From Opisthocomus hoazin (Eukaryota > Chordata > Aves > Opisthocomiformes > Opisthocomidae): DNA of 64,000 nt. The notes beneath the pieces were generated by a model. The model had not been told where the DNA came from and ran no database searches. It worked only from the letters and a program-made list of their open reading frames with translations. The translations under genes were made by a program, and so were the position numbers. Shown one piece after another: positions 61,562 through 64,000 of the stretch. Each line of letters opens with the position of its first letter. Position 1 is the stretch's first letter. The stretch lies in assembly GCF_030867145.1 (NCBI RefSeq), contig NC_134420.1, forward strand, positions 44,350,912 to 44,414,911, given 5' to 3'.

Positions 61562-64000
61562 GGTGTGCAATGGAAAAGAAAGCAAAATGCTTGGAAGATT
61601 ACTATGTAATTTCCATTTGTATTTTCAGATGTCATTGATATATAGAAGCATGTGTGAATATGTGTATGTGCATGTGTAATCATTGGAAAACGAATCAGTT
61701 TATAGAGTTTCTTACTCATTTTGACTGTTGTGCAATCTGTAGCACATCTACAAAACAGTTTTCATGGGAGATATGAATGCAATACAGAGAGGAATGGAAT
61801 AATTGAGCAGTAATTTTGATCTAGACTGTCCTACTTCACGGAGAGATTCTTTGAAGAGAATTCAGAACGGGAAACAATTTTTTCAGTAATTTCTTTCTAT
61901 GGTGAGAGAAAGCAGAGGGTGGCTGACCTGGTTAACTGATCTGGGAATGGGTGAGGAAAAGGAGATGCAGATCTGTAGCAGTGGGGCCACCCTTCCACTT
62001 GTAGCCCAGTTCCTGGTAGAGTCAGGAGCTGTGTCTCATAAAGTTGTGTAATACTCAGTTCCAGTTGGAATTCATACTACCTCAATCAGTGTTAACTTCT
62101 GCTCAGGAGGCTGCATAAGGCAAATCTGGTTGCTGTTCAAAAATCCCTGAGCGTTGCAATTACATGGGTAAAGCAGCTTCTTACCATCATAGCCCTATGC
62201 TATGAAAACAGGAGCAAATGCAAATGCCGAGTGCATTGCAGTGATGGGCAGTAGTGCCAAGGGCACGGTAAAAGGCAGGGCAGAGGCGTTTGTGACTGAG
62301 TGGCGTGATCCCATTGTGTTGCTTCTGAGACTGTCTCTCCTTGCAAGATACAGACTTCTAAATCATTATGCGAATTGCACTTTAAATCATAAGTTTTGAT
62401 CCTCTCAACCTGTAAATCAGCTATGAAAACAATTGACCATGTCCCTGATCTTTTTGCCCTGTGCCTTCTTGGCAAATGTTCTCCTTTGCCTCTGGACACT
62501 TTGATCACTTTTTCAGTGCATTCTTTGGAGAATGTTTCTCATTCACTATCCAGCTTTGTGTGGGAGTTCTGCAACGTGTTGTCTCTCAGCCACCCCCTTT
62601 TTTTTCCTCATTCTGCTCTTCATCTTTGCATAATCTTATGTGGAAACACAATTCAAGTATTATCTCTTGGCAGATGATTCATAGGCTTACGGTATTTCTG
62701 TCTCAATGAAAATATAGTCTTGCTTCTCTGTCATCTCCCATCTCCTCCTTTATAGCCTAGCTTAGACTCCCTGAGTCAAAACAGATCTCCTGGAGTTCTT
62801 TCCAAGCCCTCCATCTACTTTTCAGGATAACACTGCCGTATTGCCTGTTAGGACAGGTCCATAATTTGGCTATCTCACTGGTACAGACCACTACCTCGTA
62901 GCTTAGCAATTAAAAAGTTGAGTATTTGGTATTTGTAGGAAAGGAGTAGTAAACCAAACAGAAAACACGAACATTGATATAATTATGCTAACCCATAAAT
63001 CCACAGTGTGTACAGTCTATATATCGTGTGTACTTTTGTTATCATAATTTCAAAAAGATGCTAGTTTAGTTTCAGAGAAGGGCGTGAAGGCTGATGAGAT
63101 ATATGGAGGAGTTTTGTCAGAGGAAAAGTTAAATAAAGTAGAATACTTCATCTTGGAAAAGAGATGACTGAGAAGAATTGGCTATAACAGCACGCAAGGC
63201 CTCTAGAAGGCAATTGGGGAACAATTATTCATTAACTCTAATATTATGACAACAAGGAAACATCCTGTGTAATTCTCAGGAAACAGTTTTAAAACATTTA
63301 ATAGAAGTTGAGTTTTTGTTGTTTTGGGTTTTTTTTGTGTCATCCCCCTCTCTCTCCCAACATAACATGCAATTGAATAGTGGAATTCCTTGCCAAAGGG
63401 TGTTTTAGAGGTCAAAATATGAAAAATGGATCAGACCTTACTCTAGTATGTCTGTGAGGAGCTATTAAATGTGACAGTGATGATGCAACTCAACTTCAGG
63501 AAGTTTGTACACTGCTGGATGCTGACATGGGATATCATGCAGAGGAACATTCTTTCAGTGCTGTATTTTTAGCACTGACCTAGTATAACTGTTCTATTTT
63601 GTTCTTAAGTTCTTTTCCTTCAGACTACATCTAAGTCTTGAAGGCTTTTTCTGCTTAACATCCCTGCTGTATGTGTTTTCCTGCCTACTCTTTAGTTAAA
63701 TGCTCATCCTCACTACCGCTGAGGATTATTCTTTCTCCAGTCATAGCTGTCCAGGATCCTCTTACAGCAATCGTTTGCAGTGTAGCAGACTGTCACTATG
63801 ACCATGTCTTTTTATATCCCAACTGGCCTCCCTTCTCTTGTGCATGAAATATTAGTAACTTGCCCTAAGTTCAAAACCTTCTTCACCCATCTGTGTCTTC
63901 TTACCATTTCTCTTTGTCAAGGTTTCCCTTCAAGTTACAAGACCAGCCCTGTCACCCATTTACTATATTTGCAAATGCACATTTGTTTGGTGCCTTGGGC

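Larger units (their letters stand above)
50961..64000 (+). other. NPAS3 first intron (continues past the window)
   Basis: AT-rich intron after exon B. It holds old repeats at 54.7-55.0, 56.1 and 59.65 kb and several poly-T tracts. I looked for the common second exon (expected to begin ITAQHPLPNQ and carry the bHLH) and did not find it. The absence of any exon over 13 kb fits the very large first intron known for NPAS3. Confidence 0.7.

Noticed and set aside
50961..64000. Search for the NPAS3 bHLH exon
   Set aside because: No sequence encoding ITAQHPLPNQ or the downstream bHLH was found on the + strand; the exon lies outside the window.
1..64000. CRISPR arrays, operons or other prokaryotic systems
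   Set aside because: The window is vertebrate nuclear DNA with LINE, LTR and intron features; no evenly spaced repeats or compact gene clusters exist.

Overview
The window looks like a stretch of bird nuclear genome carrying the 5' end of NPAS3 on the + strand. NPAS3 encodes a brain-expressed bHLH-PAS transcription factor. The bird assignment rests on CR1 LINE 3' tails ending in the typical ATTCTATG/ATTCTGTG octamer (about 13.6 kb and 38.3 kb), on solo LTRs starting TGTCCTGGGTTC at 15.2-16.0 kb, and on the NPAS3 protein sequence. The LTR type suggests a neoavian bird more than a chicken, but that is an inference.

Layout. From 1 to about 44.3 kb lies AT-rich, apparently gene-free DNA upstream of NPAS3. 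In it I see three CR1 tails, a solo LTR inserted inside another solo LTR, a GC-rich LTR-like block at 7.1-7.55 kb, a possible hAT-type terminus at 18.69 kb, a tRNA-headed SINE candidate at 40.7 kb, several very old interspersed repeats, and microsatellites. From about 44.3 to 46.3 kb is a first CpG island. It ends in alternative first coding exon A (46099-46253). From about 48.0 to 50.95 kb is a second CpG island, with alternative first coding exon B (50097-50146). The rest, to 64 kb, is AT-rich first-intron sequence. I find no bHLH or PAS exon in it, so the common second exon must lie beyond the window.

How the parts work together. The two first exons end in the same codon phase (after CG of an arginine codon), each followed by a GT splice donor. 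Either can therefore join the same downstream exon, giving two NPAS3 N-termini from two CpG-island promoters about 4 kb apart. Both are preceded by upstream ATGs with short ORFs, which may damp translation if transcribed. Exon B sits between long GT and CA repeats.

Nearly all open frames elsewhere are chance ORFs. The longest (up to 374 codons) lie in the GC-rich islands, where stop codons are rare, and show low-complexity composition. I saw no tRNA, rRNA or CRISPR array and no prokaryotic system.
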